Shown in pieces: positions 13,136 to 23,515 of a stretch of 25,951 bases of DNA. Every line of letters begins with the position of its first letter. Positions within the stretch are counted from its first letter, which is position 1. The notes under the pieces are model-generated. The model did no database searches. It had not been told where the DNA came from and was given only the letters and a program-made list of their open reading frames with translations. The translations under genes and the position numbers were made by a program. The stretch is from assembly GCA_028681035.1 (NCBI GenBank), contig JAQUJJ010000044.1, positions 1-25,951 of the forward strand, read 5' to 3'. Source of the stretch: Candidatus Cloacimonadota bacterium. GTDB lineage: Bacteria > Cloacimonadota > Cloacimonadia > Cloacimonadales > Cloacimonadaceae.

Positions 13136-14155
13136 GTGAGCCGTAAACAAATTATTTACCTGATATCGGGCTTGGCAATTGGCATCATAATGCTAATAGC
13201 TTGGCTACATTTTAACCCCATGAAGGGTTTTTGGTTCCACTTTGCTTCCTTAAAATACCAATGGGTAATCCTCGCTTCATTGGCATACCTGAGTGCATAT
13301 TTCCTCAGAGCTTGGCGTTGGAACTTGCTGCTTCCATTTAATAACGCAGATTCAGGTGAAAAGCCCGGAGTGTTTAAAACATGGCTCTACGCTATGGGCG
13401 GTAATTTTATCAATTACTTAATCCCCCTGCGCGTGGGCGATGTTGTTCGCGCCTGGTTTATCAAGCGAAACCATAACATCCCTCTGATGAAAGCTTTGCC
13501 ATCTGTATTCATAGATAAAGCTTTTGATACCATCGCCATCTTGTTTATCATAATCTTACTGCCTTTCTTAGCTATAGATGTTAGCAAAGCAATGGTGATA
13601 TTGCTCAGTTTGCTTACACTCGTGTTCATTGTAACTGTTCTCCTGCTTATATCTGCTGCCTGGCAGAAGGACTTTGTTATCCGCATCTTAAACAAGTTGT
13701 TTTGGTTTTTACCTGCCAGACTTAAAACTAAGGTTCATGCAGCAATCGTACTATTTGTAAATGAACTGAATGTATTTGAACACCGCCCTCTTCAGTTGGT
13801 GTTTGCCACACTGCTTACTGCCGGCGGGATAGCTTTGGATGGAGCATATTTCTATATGTTATTCATTGCATTCGGCATCCCCTTTTCCTTTCCCCTTGCC
13901 CTATTCGGCTACACACTGATAAACCTATCCTATGCCCTGCCACAGCCCCCTGCCCAATTGGGTAGCAACGAATGGATGATGATAATAGTATTCAGCATCG
14001 GATTTAGATTGCCAAAAACCGCTGCCTCTGCAATTATGGCTTTCGCACATGTACTTACCTTTTGTCTGATGAGTTTCTGGGGCAGTATCGCCTTTGCTAT
14101 GTCGGGCAAGGAAGTAGTTCTTAAGATTTTCAAAGGAGAAAAGATAGATGACTAA
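13136..14155 (+). CDS. Polytopic membrane protein, LPG-synthase TM / UPF0104 family
   Basis: The 339-aa product has about seven to eight hydrophobic segments. It also has the family signature NFINYLIPLRVGDVVRAWFI at about 93-112, plus a second conserved run near SYALPQPPAQLGSNEW. This matches the flippase-like part of lysylphosphatidylglycerol synthases (MprF) and the UPF0104/AglD family. Members lack the aminoacyl-transfer domain and are thought to move or modify lipids or polyprenyl-linked sugars. The start is GTG, six bases after the methyltransferase stop, with AGTGAG just upstream. The 3' end overlaps the MoxR gene by 8 nt. Confidence 0.85.
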   Translation: MSRKQIIYLISGLAIGIIMLIAWLHFNPMKGFWFHFASLKYQWVILASLAYLSAYFLRAWRWNLLLPFNNADSGEKPGVFKTWLYAMGGNFINYLIPLRVGDVVRAWFIKRNHNIPLMKALPSVFIDKAFDTIAILFIIILLPFLAIDVSKAMVILLSLLTLVFIVTVLLLISAAWQKDFVIRILNKLFWFLPARLKTKVHAAIVLFVNELNVFEHRPLQLVFATLLTAGGIALDGAYFYMLFIAFGIPFSFPLALFGYTLINLSYALPQPPAQLGSNEWMMIIVFSIGFRLPKTAASAIMAFAHVLTFCLMSFWGSIAFAMSGKEVVLKIFKGEKIDD

Positions 14156-15131
14156 CGAGAACCTGATTAAGGATATCGCTGAACTCCGCACTGTAAAACA
14201 AACACTTTTAACCGAGATACACCAAACTATAATTGGACAAGATAAAGTATTGGAAGAAGTGTTTATAGCTCTATTTGCCAACGGACATATTCTGCTGGAA
14301 GGTGTACCTGGCTTGGCTAAAACCCTGCTTATCTCCTCGCTTGCACAAGCACTCTCTCTTTCTTTCAGCCGTATCCAGTTCACACCAGACCTGATGCCTT
14401 CGGATATTACCGGCACAGATATCTTGGTGAACGAGGCTGGAACAGATCATAAACACTTCGAATACATTAAAGGTCCCATCTTTGCCAATATCATCCTTGC
14501 CGATGAGATAAACCGCACTCCACCCAAAACTCAGGCTGCGCTGCTGCAAGCTATGCAGGAATATGCCGTTACCAGCGGAACAGTTACGCGTCCCCTTGCC
14601 AGACCCTTTATCGTGATGGCTACCCAAAATCCAATTGAACAAGAGGGCACATATCCCCTGCCAGAAGCTCAGCTCGATCGCTTTATGTTCTATATCAATA
14701 TAGATTATCCCAGCCTGGCAGAAGAGCTATTAATTGCCGAAAGCACTACTGGTAACGACACTCCAAATATAAAGCCCCAGCTTTCCGCAGCGCAGATTAT
14801 TGCTATGCAACATGCCATTCGCAGTATTCCGGTAAGCGAACATGTGCTTAAATATGCCGTGAATCTGGTGCGCAAAACACGTCCCAATTCTCCCGATGCT
14901 TCCGCTGATATTAAACAATGGGTAGCTTGGGGAGCAGGTCCTCGTGCCTCGCAATACCTTGTCCTTGCCGCCAAAGCACGTGCAGCCCTGGATGGACGCC
15001 TCACCCCCGCGGAAGAGGATGTGAAAGCCATTGCTGAAATAGTTCTGCAACATCGTATCCTGCCCTCTTTCGCTGCGCAAGCCGAGGGCATTAATTCCAA
15101 ACACATTGTTAAGAAACTTCTGGAGGATTAA
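14148..15131 (+). CDS. MoxR-family AAA+ ATPase
   Basis: The 327-aa product is a canonical MoxR ATPase: Walker A GVPGLAKT (52-59), Walker B IILADEIN (116-123), PKTQAALLQAMQE, sensor 1 ATQNPIEQEGTYPLPEAQ and the arginine-bearing LDRFMF (176-181), then the C-terminal lid (AAA_lid_2). MoxR proteins act as chaperones, usually for VWA-domain partners, and typically sit next to DUF58 and VWA genes. Here none is present: the next gene encodes an exported LVIVD propeller. AAGGAG lies nine bases upstream inside the preceding gene, and the stop overlaps the next start. Confidence 0.93.
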   Translation: MTNENLIKDIAELRTVKQTLLTEIHQTIIGQDKVLEEVFIALFANGHILLEGVPGLAKTLLISSLAQALSLSFSRIQFTPDLMPSDITGTDILVNEAGTDHKHFEYIKGPIFANIILADEINRTPPKTQAALLQAMQEYAVTSGTVTRPLARPFIVMATQNPIEQEGTYPLPEAQLDRFMFYINIDYPSLAEELLIAESTTGNDTPNIKPQLSAAQIIAMQHAIRSIPVSEHVLKYAVNLVRKTRPNSPDASADIKQWVAWGAGPRASQYLVLAAKARAALDGRLTPAEEDVKAIAEIVLQHRILPSFAAQAEGINSKHIVKKLLED

Positions 15132-16060
15132 TGAGACTATTGCTTATCAGCCTTCTGATGCTTAGTTTTTCTTGCTCTGCCTGGAGTGTGGAGAACAGAT
15201 ACCTCTACCCGCTTACGCATGTAAAGAACGTGCAAGCCTTCTCCATTGCCGAAGACACCAATCTTGTTTACACCCGTAACCAGAACCAGATACTGGTATT
15301 CTCCATCTTTAATGCTTGGCAACCCCGTATTGAAACCGGCTTTACCTCACTATTCAGTATCGAAGATGCAGAAATGCAAGCCGGGAAATACCTCTATGTG
15401 GCTTCCCGCGAACCGTCTAATCAGCTTATTCCCATAGATACCCTTGCCACCAGCGGAAAAATCTTCTTCCCCTCCACGGTGATAGGTGACAAGCTTACCC
15501 GCGAAGGTGCTACATTATACATTGCAGATCGCTATAGAGGCATTGATATAGTTAACATCGGCAGCGGTGCCCGTGACTTGCTTTCCACTTTTTCAGAGAA
15601 ATGGGGCATAAGAGATTTTGTAGCCACCCATCCCTACATCTTTGCCTTAAATGATTTCGGACTGGTTGCCGTGGATATCAGCGACCAAAAGAACCCCAAA
15701 GCCATCGCTACGAACTACCAGATAGCCGATGCCACCTGCCTGGTTAAAAATGGCAACACTCTGTGGGTAGGTGCAGGTAAAAACTTGCTGGCATTTAATA
15801 TCTACGATCCCGCCAACCCCAAGCTGATAAACCAATTCCGCCTGGCTAACGAGATTGCCACCCTTAAGGTGAAAGACAACCTATTATATCTGGCACTGGG
15901 ACGCGGCGGAGTGAAGATATTAGGCATCGCCAATCCCCTAAAGATAGAGGACATAAATACTATCAATACTAATTTCACCGTCTATGACCTCACCCTTGCC
16001 AACGATTACATTTTTATCGCTTTGGGTAAGGACGGATGGATGATTTACGAATATAGATAG
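15131..16060 (+). CDS. Exported LVIVD-repeat beta-propeller protein
   Basis: The 309-aa product has an N-terminal signal peptide (about 18 residues). About six propeller repeats follow, with the LVIVD pattern: GIDIVNIG, GLVAVDISDQKNPK, LLAFNIYDPANPK, GVKILGIANPLK and the closing GWMIYEY. Such proteins are cell-surface or periplasmic scaffolds; no enzymatic residues are visible. The start overlaps the MoxR stop by one base (TAATG) with GGAGG four bases upstream, so it is co-translated with MoxR and is the last gene of the operon. No terminator hairpin is seen after it. Confidence 0.8.
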   Translation: MRLLLISLLMLSFSCSAWSVENRYLYPLTHVKNVQAFSIAEDTNLVYTRNQNQILVFSIFNAWQPRIETGFTSLFSIEDAEMQAGKYLYVASREPSNQLIPIDTLATSGKIFFPSTVIGDKLTREGATLYIADRYRGIDIVNIGSGARDLLSTFSEKWGIRDFVATHPYIFALNDFGLVAVDISDQKNPKAIATNYQIADATCLVKNGNTLWVGAGKNLLAFNIYDPANPKLINQFRLANEIATLKVKDNLLYLALGRGGVKILGIANPLKIEDINTINTNFTVYDLTLANDYIFIALGKDGWMIYEYR

Positions 16061-16171
16061 AGATATATCTTGACTTTATTACAAGCCCATATTCTCTTCG
16101 TTTCTATTGAATACGAGATGTTTATGTTGCAATAAGCAAAGAGCTGAGTTGCCAACATCAAAGGAGTTATT

Positions 16172-17788
16172 ATGAATACCCTTAGGGTTGCTTGCTTATT
16201 TACGTGTTTGTTATTCTGTGTGGGGCTTGCTGCGGAGCTTTCTACTGATTGGTTCGGGACTTATGGTGGGACAGGAAATGATGAGGCTACTGCATCTTGT
16301 TTCGATAGTGCCGGTAACTACTATATTGCTGGTAACTTCAAAGGCATCTTAGATATTGACAACCAAACTCTTGATTCTGGCACTCATAGTGTTATTTTTA
16401 TCGCTAAACTCAATTCCGAAGGACAATTACTCTGGGCAAAACAAAGCACGGGTTCAGCCCCGAACACTTGTGTAGCATACGTTAAATCTATTTGTGCAGA
16501 TGCAAGCGGCAACCTTTACATCTGTGGAGAGTTTAAGGGCAAAATGGGCTTTGGGATAGGCACTGCACTTAATGCAGGCAGCAGTGATGATATTTTCGTA
16601 GCTAAATTAAACCCAACTGGAACTTTCGCATGGGCAAAAATAGCTGGTACTAGCGGCGTTGATGACATAGCCAATAGCATTTGCCTCGGAACAGATGATT
16701 CGCTGGTATTATGTGGAGACTTTTCTGGAGCCGCCGACTTGTTTGGTATGCCCGCAACTAGCTCTGGTAGCACAGACATATTTGTTGCCAAACTAAATCC
16801 CATGAATGGTGAGCGTTTAGAGCTTTCTACCTTTGGTAGCTCAGATACAAATACTGCAAACTCTATCTGCGCAACTCCAAATGGTAACTACGCAATGTGC
16901 GGGACATCCACCGGAACTATTGTATTTGGCTCCACTACGCTAACCGCACTTGATAAAGAAGCTTATGTATGTGCTTTAGATACTAACCTTGAACCCTTAT
17001 GGGCAATAAGCAGCGATGGCATAGGAATCCAAGAAGGAGATACAATATGTGCCAACAGCAATTCCATCTTTATCAGTGGCAGATATACATCTGCGGTGAG
17101 TTTCGATAACCCAAGCAACTCCCTTCCCAATATTGGAACTGCCATATTTGCCGCCAAGCTTGATTTATCTGGGAATTTTGTATGGTTAAAAAGCTTGGGA
17201 AGAACAACAACCTACAGTGCAAGCACTTCTTCTTATGTAAATACTAATGCGGAATTATACTTGGCTGGCAGCTTTGCAGATTCCCTCGGAACATTAATCA
17301 GCTCGGGAAGCAGTGATGGCTACATCTTGAAACTTAGCAGCGACGGAAATTATCTTTGGAAGCATGCTTTAGGCGGAACTTTTAATGATTCGACGAATAG
17401 TATTTGCGGTAACTCTTGCGGGCAAGTGCTTTGTGCAGGATATTTTACTTCTGTAAACGCCAATATCATCGAGAATACTCCTGTAAACCATGGCTTAAAG
17501 GACCTATATGCTGTTGTTTTCAGTGAACCAAGTAGCATTATCCCGGCTTCCCCACAGAACTTGCACATAGACATGATAGCAGGAGCTTTACAGCTAAATT
17601 GGAATACCGTTACTGTTTCACAAACGGGCAGCCCACTAACTGTAACTGGTTATCAGATATATCACAGTAGCACCTTATTGGCTGAAGACTTTCAGTTGCT
17701 GGATGAGTGCAGTGAAACAAGCTATGATTTATCTGGTGAAGAACTAAGTAGTGATGTCCGTTTCTATAAAGTTATAGCAGTTCAATAG
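16172..17788 (+). CDS. Secreted SBBP-type beta-propeller with C-terminal FN3-like domain
   Basis: The 538-aa product has a signal peptide (cleavage near LAA-E, residue 21). It then has about seven repeats of 50-60 residues, each with a D-x-x-G-N-x-Y/L-Y-I-x-G-x-F core followed by FVAKLNPxGxxxWAK, the pattern of SBBP (beta-propeller) repeats. Residues ~450-538 form an FN3-like sandwich (PASPQNLHIDMIAG... to RFYKVIAVQ). Unlike the protein at 23516-25225 it has no C-terminal sorting domain, so it may be released by another route or held in the periplasm. AAGGAG lies five bases before the ATG. A TTGACT at 16070-16075 may belong to its own promoter, though no good -10 follows. Confidence 0.8.
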   Translation: MNTLRVACLFTCLLFCVGLAAELSTDWFGTYGGTGNDEATASCFDSAGNYYIAGNFKGILDIDNQTLDSGTHSVIFIAKLNSEGQLLWAKQSTGSAPNTCVAYVKSICADASGNLYICGEFKGKMGFGIGTALNAGSSDDIFVAKLNPTGTFAWAKIAGTSGVDDIANSICLGTDDSLVLCGDFSGAADLFGMPATSSGSTDIFVAKLNPMNGERLELSTFGSSDTNTANSICATPNGNYAMCGTSTGTIVFGSTTLTALDKEAYVCALDTNLEPLWAISSDGIGIQEGDTICANSNSIFISGRYTSAVSFDNPSNSLPNIGTAIFAAKLDLSGNFVWLKSLGRTTTYSASTSSYVNTNAELYLAGSFADSLGTLISSGSSDGYILKLSSDGNYLWKHALGGTFNDSTNSICGNSCGQVLCAGYFTSVNANIIENTPVNHGLKDLYAVVFSEPSSIIPASPQNLHIDMIAGALQLNWNTVTVSQTGSPLTVTGYQIYHSSTLLAEDFQLLDECSETSYDLSGEELSSDVRFYKVIAVQ

Positions 17789-17811
17789 CTTTTATTTTCT
17801 TCCATTACCCT

Positions 17812-17919
17812 TGCTTATCCGATAGTGATTAGATGCCCATCTGAAGGGGTGTTGAACGGGTTGCAACCCGATGAGATCCCGATCGGATCCCGATGAGACC
17901 CCGATCGGATAAGTAAGCA
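17812..17919. repeat. Tandem 22-bp repeat with palindromes between convergent genes
   Basis: Two 22-bp units (17867-17888 and 17889-17910) differ at one base, and each contains the palindrome ccgatcgg. They are preceded by a perfect 14-bp palindrome cgggttgcaacccg (17857-17870). The set is framed by a 10-bp inverted repeat, cttatccgat (17814-17823) and atcggataag (17904-17913). It lies between the convergent stops at 17788 and 17958. No T-run follows the stems, so intrinsic termination is not clear. Confidence 0.75.
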
Positions 17920-17957
17920 CGAGGGAAAGAAGTGTTAATGGACGAAAGTCTGCCTAG

Positions 17958-18566
17958 CTACTTGCTTTTAGTAAAACCGATTCTTTCCCCTTGCACATCT
18001 ATGGCGAACTCATCTGTGGAAAATATCCTTTCGTCATAGAATAGATAGCCCTCTTTAATGGCACCGGGGAGTATGTCGCCGAAGCTGAAACTATTGGCTA
18101 TCAGCTCGTAATAAGCTTCTTGCTCCTTGGTATTATCCTGCAAAAGAGTCTGATTATCCAGGATAGCGAAGGGGTCTTGGTAAGTGCTTAGCAGAGATGC
18201 CTGGCGCAGATTGGCAAGTAAGTATTCCAGAGGTATGTAGTCATATTGTTTATCATTAACCAGGATACTAAAGCTGTCGGCTTGGATTTTCTGTTTCGTG
18301 TAGGCGGTATTCTTCACCCTGATAAACATAGAAAAGAAGCGATTATTAAGCTGATGGCTGCTAACATCATAGGGTTGGGGACGCAGAATACATAGCAGAG
18401 AATCTGTCTTTACAATGGCATAGCGGTTTTCTGTTTGAACACCAGAAACAGGAATAAAGTATTTTGTAGAACAAGCTCCCGACAGCAGGAGAACTGCCGC
18501 CGGGAGTATGTTTACAAGGTATTTAGCTAACCGAAACAAGTTCCGGTAGTTGGGGAGCTTGCTCAC
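17958..18566 (-). CDS. Lipoprotein of unknown function downstream of gyrA
   Basis: The 202-aa product is not recognised. The N-terminus is basic, then hydrophobic, then L-S-G-A-C (Cys32), a lipobox after a rather long signal. Ser follows the Cys, favouring outer-membrane sorting. The mature part looks mostly beta, with a block around FFSMFIRVKNTAYTKQKI suggesting an Ig-like sandwich. The start is GTG, 18 nt after the gyrA stop on the same strand, with only a weak AGGA upstream; it is probably read through from the gyrase operon. A shorter start nearer the hydrophobic core is not available as ATG. Confidence 0.7.
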   Translation of the reverse strand: MSKLPNYRNLFRLAKYLVNILPAAVLLLSGACSTKYFIPVSGVQTENRYAIVKTDSLLCILRPQPYDVSSHQLNNRFFSMFIRVKNTAYTKQKIQADSFSILVNDKQYDYIPLEYLLANLRQASLLSTYQDPFAILDNQTLLQDNTKEQEAYYELIANSFSFGDILPGAIKEGYLFYDERIFSTDEFAIDVQGERIGFTKSK

Positions 18567-18584
18567 AGCTCTATCCTATCTATG

Positions 18585-21218
18585 TTATTCTTCATCACCA
18601 GAGTCTTCAGCGTCATCAGTGTCTTCTATATCTTCGGCACCATCATCGGTATCTGCATCTGCTTTATCCGCTGCTGCCTTAAGATCCAGTAAGCTGGGAG
18701 TGGGATTCAGTTTCAGGGTTTCCACTTCTTTATCCAGGGTCTCATCATCCGGCTCGGCAGGAACTATGGAGATATCACGCACGATATCATCCGCAGTAAG
18801 GTTGATAAGCCTCACGCCCTGAGTGTTGCGGCTAACCTGAGAGATATCGGCAACTTTCTGGCGGATAATCATGCCTTCCTGAGTGATAATCATCAGATCA
18901 TCCTCATCACGCACCAGCATTAAGGCAGCGAGATGTCCGTTACGCTTGCTTGTTTTAAGAGTGATAACACCCTTTGAACCGCGCTTTGTGGCAGTGTAGC
19001 TACTGATGGGGCTGCGTTTACCAAAGCCATTTTCGCTAATCGCCAGCAAGCTGGAGGAATTGGGTTCACCGTTTTCCAGCATGTCTGTAGTGGAGGCAAG
19101 CGTCATGGATATCACCACATCGTCGTCGCGCAACCTTAAGCCGCGTACGCCTCTGGTAAAGCGTCCCATAGCGCGGATATCGCTCTCATTAAAGCGATTG
19201 CTATATCCGTTTCTGGTAGCCAACAGGATGTTATCGCCAACTTCGGAGATACGTGCGTCAATAAGCTCATCATTATCCATCAGCTTAATGGCTTTGATAC
19301 CATTGGAACGCGGATGTGAAAATGCCGTAAGCGGAGTCTTTTTCACCAAGCCCATGCGGGTAGCCATGATTATAGTCTGGTCTGGATGGAAGTTCTTCAG
19401 GGTTACAAAGGCTCTTATCTTCTCGCCTTCGGAGAATTTCACCAGATTCACAATCGCCTTTCCACGGGCAGTACGGCTCGCTTCCGGTAGCTCGAACACC
19501 TTAATCCAGTGGCACATACCATGATCTGTAAACAGCAGTATGTAGGAATGGGTGCTTGCCACAAACAGGTATTGGATGAAATCATCCTGCTTCAGATTAG
19601 ACGCAGAAAGCCCTTTTCCTCCACGCCCCTGTACCTTGTAAGTATCAACAGGCAGACGCTTTACATAGCCATCATGTGTAAAGGTAACCACCACCAGTTC
19701 ATCGGCGATTAAATCTTCCATGTTGAAGCTGCCTGGAGGTGCTTGGATAATAGTAGTACGGCGTTTATCGGCAAACTTAGCACGGATTTCGTTGGTTTCT
19801 TCTTTAATAACGTTCATGCGCAAATCACGGCTTTCCACTAGCTCCGTAAGACGGGCTATAGTTAATAATAACTCGCTGTATTCGTTTTCTATCTTATCAC
19901 GTTCCAGTCCGGTGAGGCGCTGTAAACGCATTTCTAAGATTGCCTTCGCCTGGATTTCGCTAAGCCCAAACTTCTCTTGAAGAGCAAGGCTTGCTTCCGG
20001 AGGGGTTTGTGATGCACGAATAGTGGCGATAACTTCGTCCAAATGGTCTAGCGCAATACGATAACCTTCCAAAATATGAAGACGGTCTTTGGCATTGCGA
20101 AGCTCAAACAATGTACGGCGCAAAATAACGTCATGACGGAATTCTATGAAGTTAGTAAGCATATCCTTCATATTCACAACCTGCGGAACACCATCAATTA
20201 AGCAGAGGTTAATAACGCCAAAGGTGGTTTGAAGCTGAGTGTATTTATAGATAAGATTGCGTACGACTTGGGCATCATGATTGCGTTTCACCACAATCAC
20301 CACACGCATGCCATCGCGTCCAGATTCGTCTCTTATATCGCTAATGCCTTCAATCTTCTTTTCTTTCACCAGCTCCACAAGACGCTCGATTAACAGAGAT
20401 GTGGTAACTTGATAGGGAATGGAACGGATAATAATCTGCTCGGTATCATTTGGCAAGGTAACCATTTCGGTCTCACCACGCATGATAATACGTCCGCGCC
20501 CTGTCTCAAAATAATCGTGTATGCCATCTGCACCCAATACATAACCACCAGTCGGGAAATCTGGACCCTTTATGTATTCCAGCAACTGCAATGGTTCCAG
20601 CTCAGGAGTATCAATCAAAGCAATCATAGCATCGCAAACTTCACCGATATTGTGAGGAGGCATGTTGGTTGCCATACCCACCGCGATACCGGATGAGCCA
20701 TTGATTAGAAGATTGGGCGTACGAGCAGGAAATACAACAGGTTCCCTGCGTGTTTCATCGTAGTTGTTCTTGTAATCTACTGTGTCTTTTTCCAGCTCTG
20801 CCAGCATTTCCATGGTAATCTTTTGCATACGGGCTTCAGTATAACGCATGGCAGCAGGCGGGTCTCCATCTTGGGAACCAAAGTTACCTTGTCCATCAAT
20901 CAGTTGGTAGCGCATATTCCAAGGTTGGGCTAAACGCACCAGCGTGGGATACACAACTTGCTCTCCGTGAGGGTGATAGTTACCGCTGGTATCGCCGGCA
21001 ATCTTAGCACATTTACGGAAATGACCGCCGGGGCTAAGGTTAAGTTCGTGCATTGCGTATATGATACGGCGTTGCGAGGGTTTTAGTCCATCGCGGATAT
21101 CCGGAAGAGCACGTGATACAATCACGCTCATGGAGTAATCCAGATAAGCCTGCTTCATTTGGTCTTCTATTTGAACGGAGATAATCTTAGTATTATCAGT
21201 TTTTGTAATATCAGTCAT
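18585..21218 (-). CDS. gyrA: DNA gyrase subunit A
   Basis: The 877-aa product is full length. The breakage-reunion domain has the catalytic tyrosine in AAMRYTEAR (Y126). The region matching the quinolone-resistance segment reads [11 protein letters not shown], so positions equivalent to E. coli Ser83 and Asp87 are Gln and Pro. The C-terminal DNA-wrapping domain carries a GyrA-box-like QGRGGKGL followed by six beta-pinwheel blades. The protein ends in a strongly acidic tail of about 25 residues ([18 protein letters not shown]). With GyrB it introduces negative supercoils using ATP. It lies 9 nt downstream of gyrB, with AGGAGA overlapping the gyrB stop. Confidence 0.97.
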   Translation of the reverse strand: MTDITKTDNTKIISVQIEDQMKQAYLDYSMSVIVSRALPDIRDGLKPSQRRIIYAMHELNLSPGGHFRKCAKIAGDTSGNYHPHGEQVVYPTLVRLAQPWNMRYQLIDGQGNFGSQDGDPPAAMRYTEARMQKITMEMLAELEKDTVDYKNNYDETRREPVVFPARTPNLLINGSSGIAVGMATNMPPHNIGEVCDAMIALIDTPELEPLQLLEYIKGPDFPTGGYVLGADGIHDYFETGRGRIIMRGETEMVTLPNDTEQIIIRSIPYQVTTSLLIERLVELVKEKKIEGISDIRDESGRDGMRVVIVVKRNHDAQVVRNLIYKYTQLQTTFGVINLCLIDGVPQVVNMKDMLTNFIEFRHDVILRRTLFELRNAKDRLHILEGYRIALDHLDEVIATIRASQTPPEASLALQEKFGLSEIQAKAILEMRLQRLTGLERDKIENEYSELLLTIARLTELVESRDLRMNVIKEETNEIRAKFADKRRTTIIQAPPGSFNMEDLIADELVVVTFTHDGYVKRLPVDTYKVQGRGGKGLSASNLKQDDFIQYLFVASTHSYILLFTDHGMCHWIKVFELPEASRTARGKAIVNLVKFSEGEKIRAFVTLKNFHPDQTIIMATRMGLVKKTPLTAFSHPRSNGIKAIKLMDNDELIDARISEVGDNILLATRNGYSNRFNESDIRAMGRFTRGVRGLRLRDDDVVISMTLASTTDMLENGEPNSSSLLAISENGFGKRSPISSYTATKRGSKGVITLKTSKRNGHLAALMLVRDEDDLMIITQEGMIIRQKVADISQVSRNTQGVRLINLTADDIVRDISIVPAEPDDETLDKEVETLKLNPTPSLLDLKAAADKADADTDDGAEDIEDTDDAEDSGDEE

Positions 21219-21227
21219 CTATCTCTC

Positions 21228-23129
<1,902 letters not shown>

Positions 23130-23222
23130 CTATTGTCTCCTATAGTTTTAAGCTCTAATCACTAAGGATGCTACGCATGCAAGATATTTTCAAACAGATA
23201 AACATCCTTATCTTGTTGCCAC

Positions 23223-23248
23223 ACTATATGATATGATGTATCTGTCAA
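23223..23248 (-). promoter_or_regulatory. Possible gyrB promoter
   Basis: On the minus strand a perfect TTGACA (plus-strand 23243-23248) precedes TATAGT (23223-23228), but the spacer is only 14 nt. With a normal 17-nt spacer the -10 would be poor. The leader would be about 90 nt. Confidence 0.35.
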
Positions 23249-23451
23249 GAACTTTCTACTATTATTTACGTATTGTATCTTGTTGTTTGGCATGCATTTA
23301 TGGGTTTGCCATAAATGCCCATTTGTAAGCCGAATTTCTATTTAAACAGCATCTGCTACAATAAGCCGATTTGCGAACACTAAAATAGCTCTAAAACTGC
23401 TATAAAAACTCTGATAAATCCATATTACCCACCACTCTAGTGCGTAAATAC

Positions 23452-23482
23452 AAAAAAAGGGCAAGGTACATTGACCCTGCCC
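23452..23482 (-). terminator. Intrinsic terminator of the DUF2341/LamG gene
   Basis: Reading the minus strand, an 8-bp stem (gggcaggg with ccttgccc, one mismatch) with an 8-nt loop is followed immediately by seven T. It lies about 35 nt after the stop codon at 23516. Confidence 0.85.
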
Positions 23483-23515
23483 AATTCTATGTTTAGCGAA
23501 TAGCTTGTATTATGC

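Noticed and set aside
14705..15106. 133-aa and 124-aa frames antisense to MoxR
   Set aside because: Two overlapping antisense frames covering conserved MoxR sequence; no start signals.
16070..16095. Promoter TTGACT...TATTCT for the SBBP gene
   Set aside because: The spacer is only 14 nt and the -10 is weak, so it is not listed as a feature.
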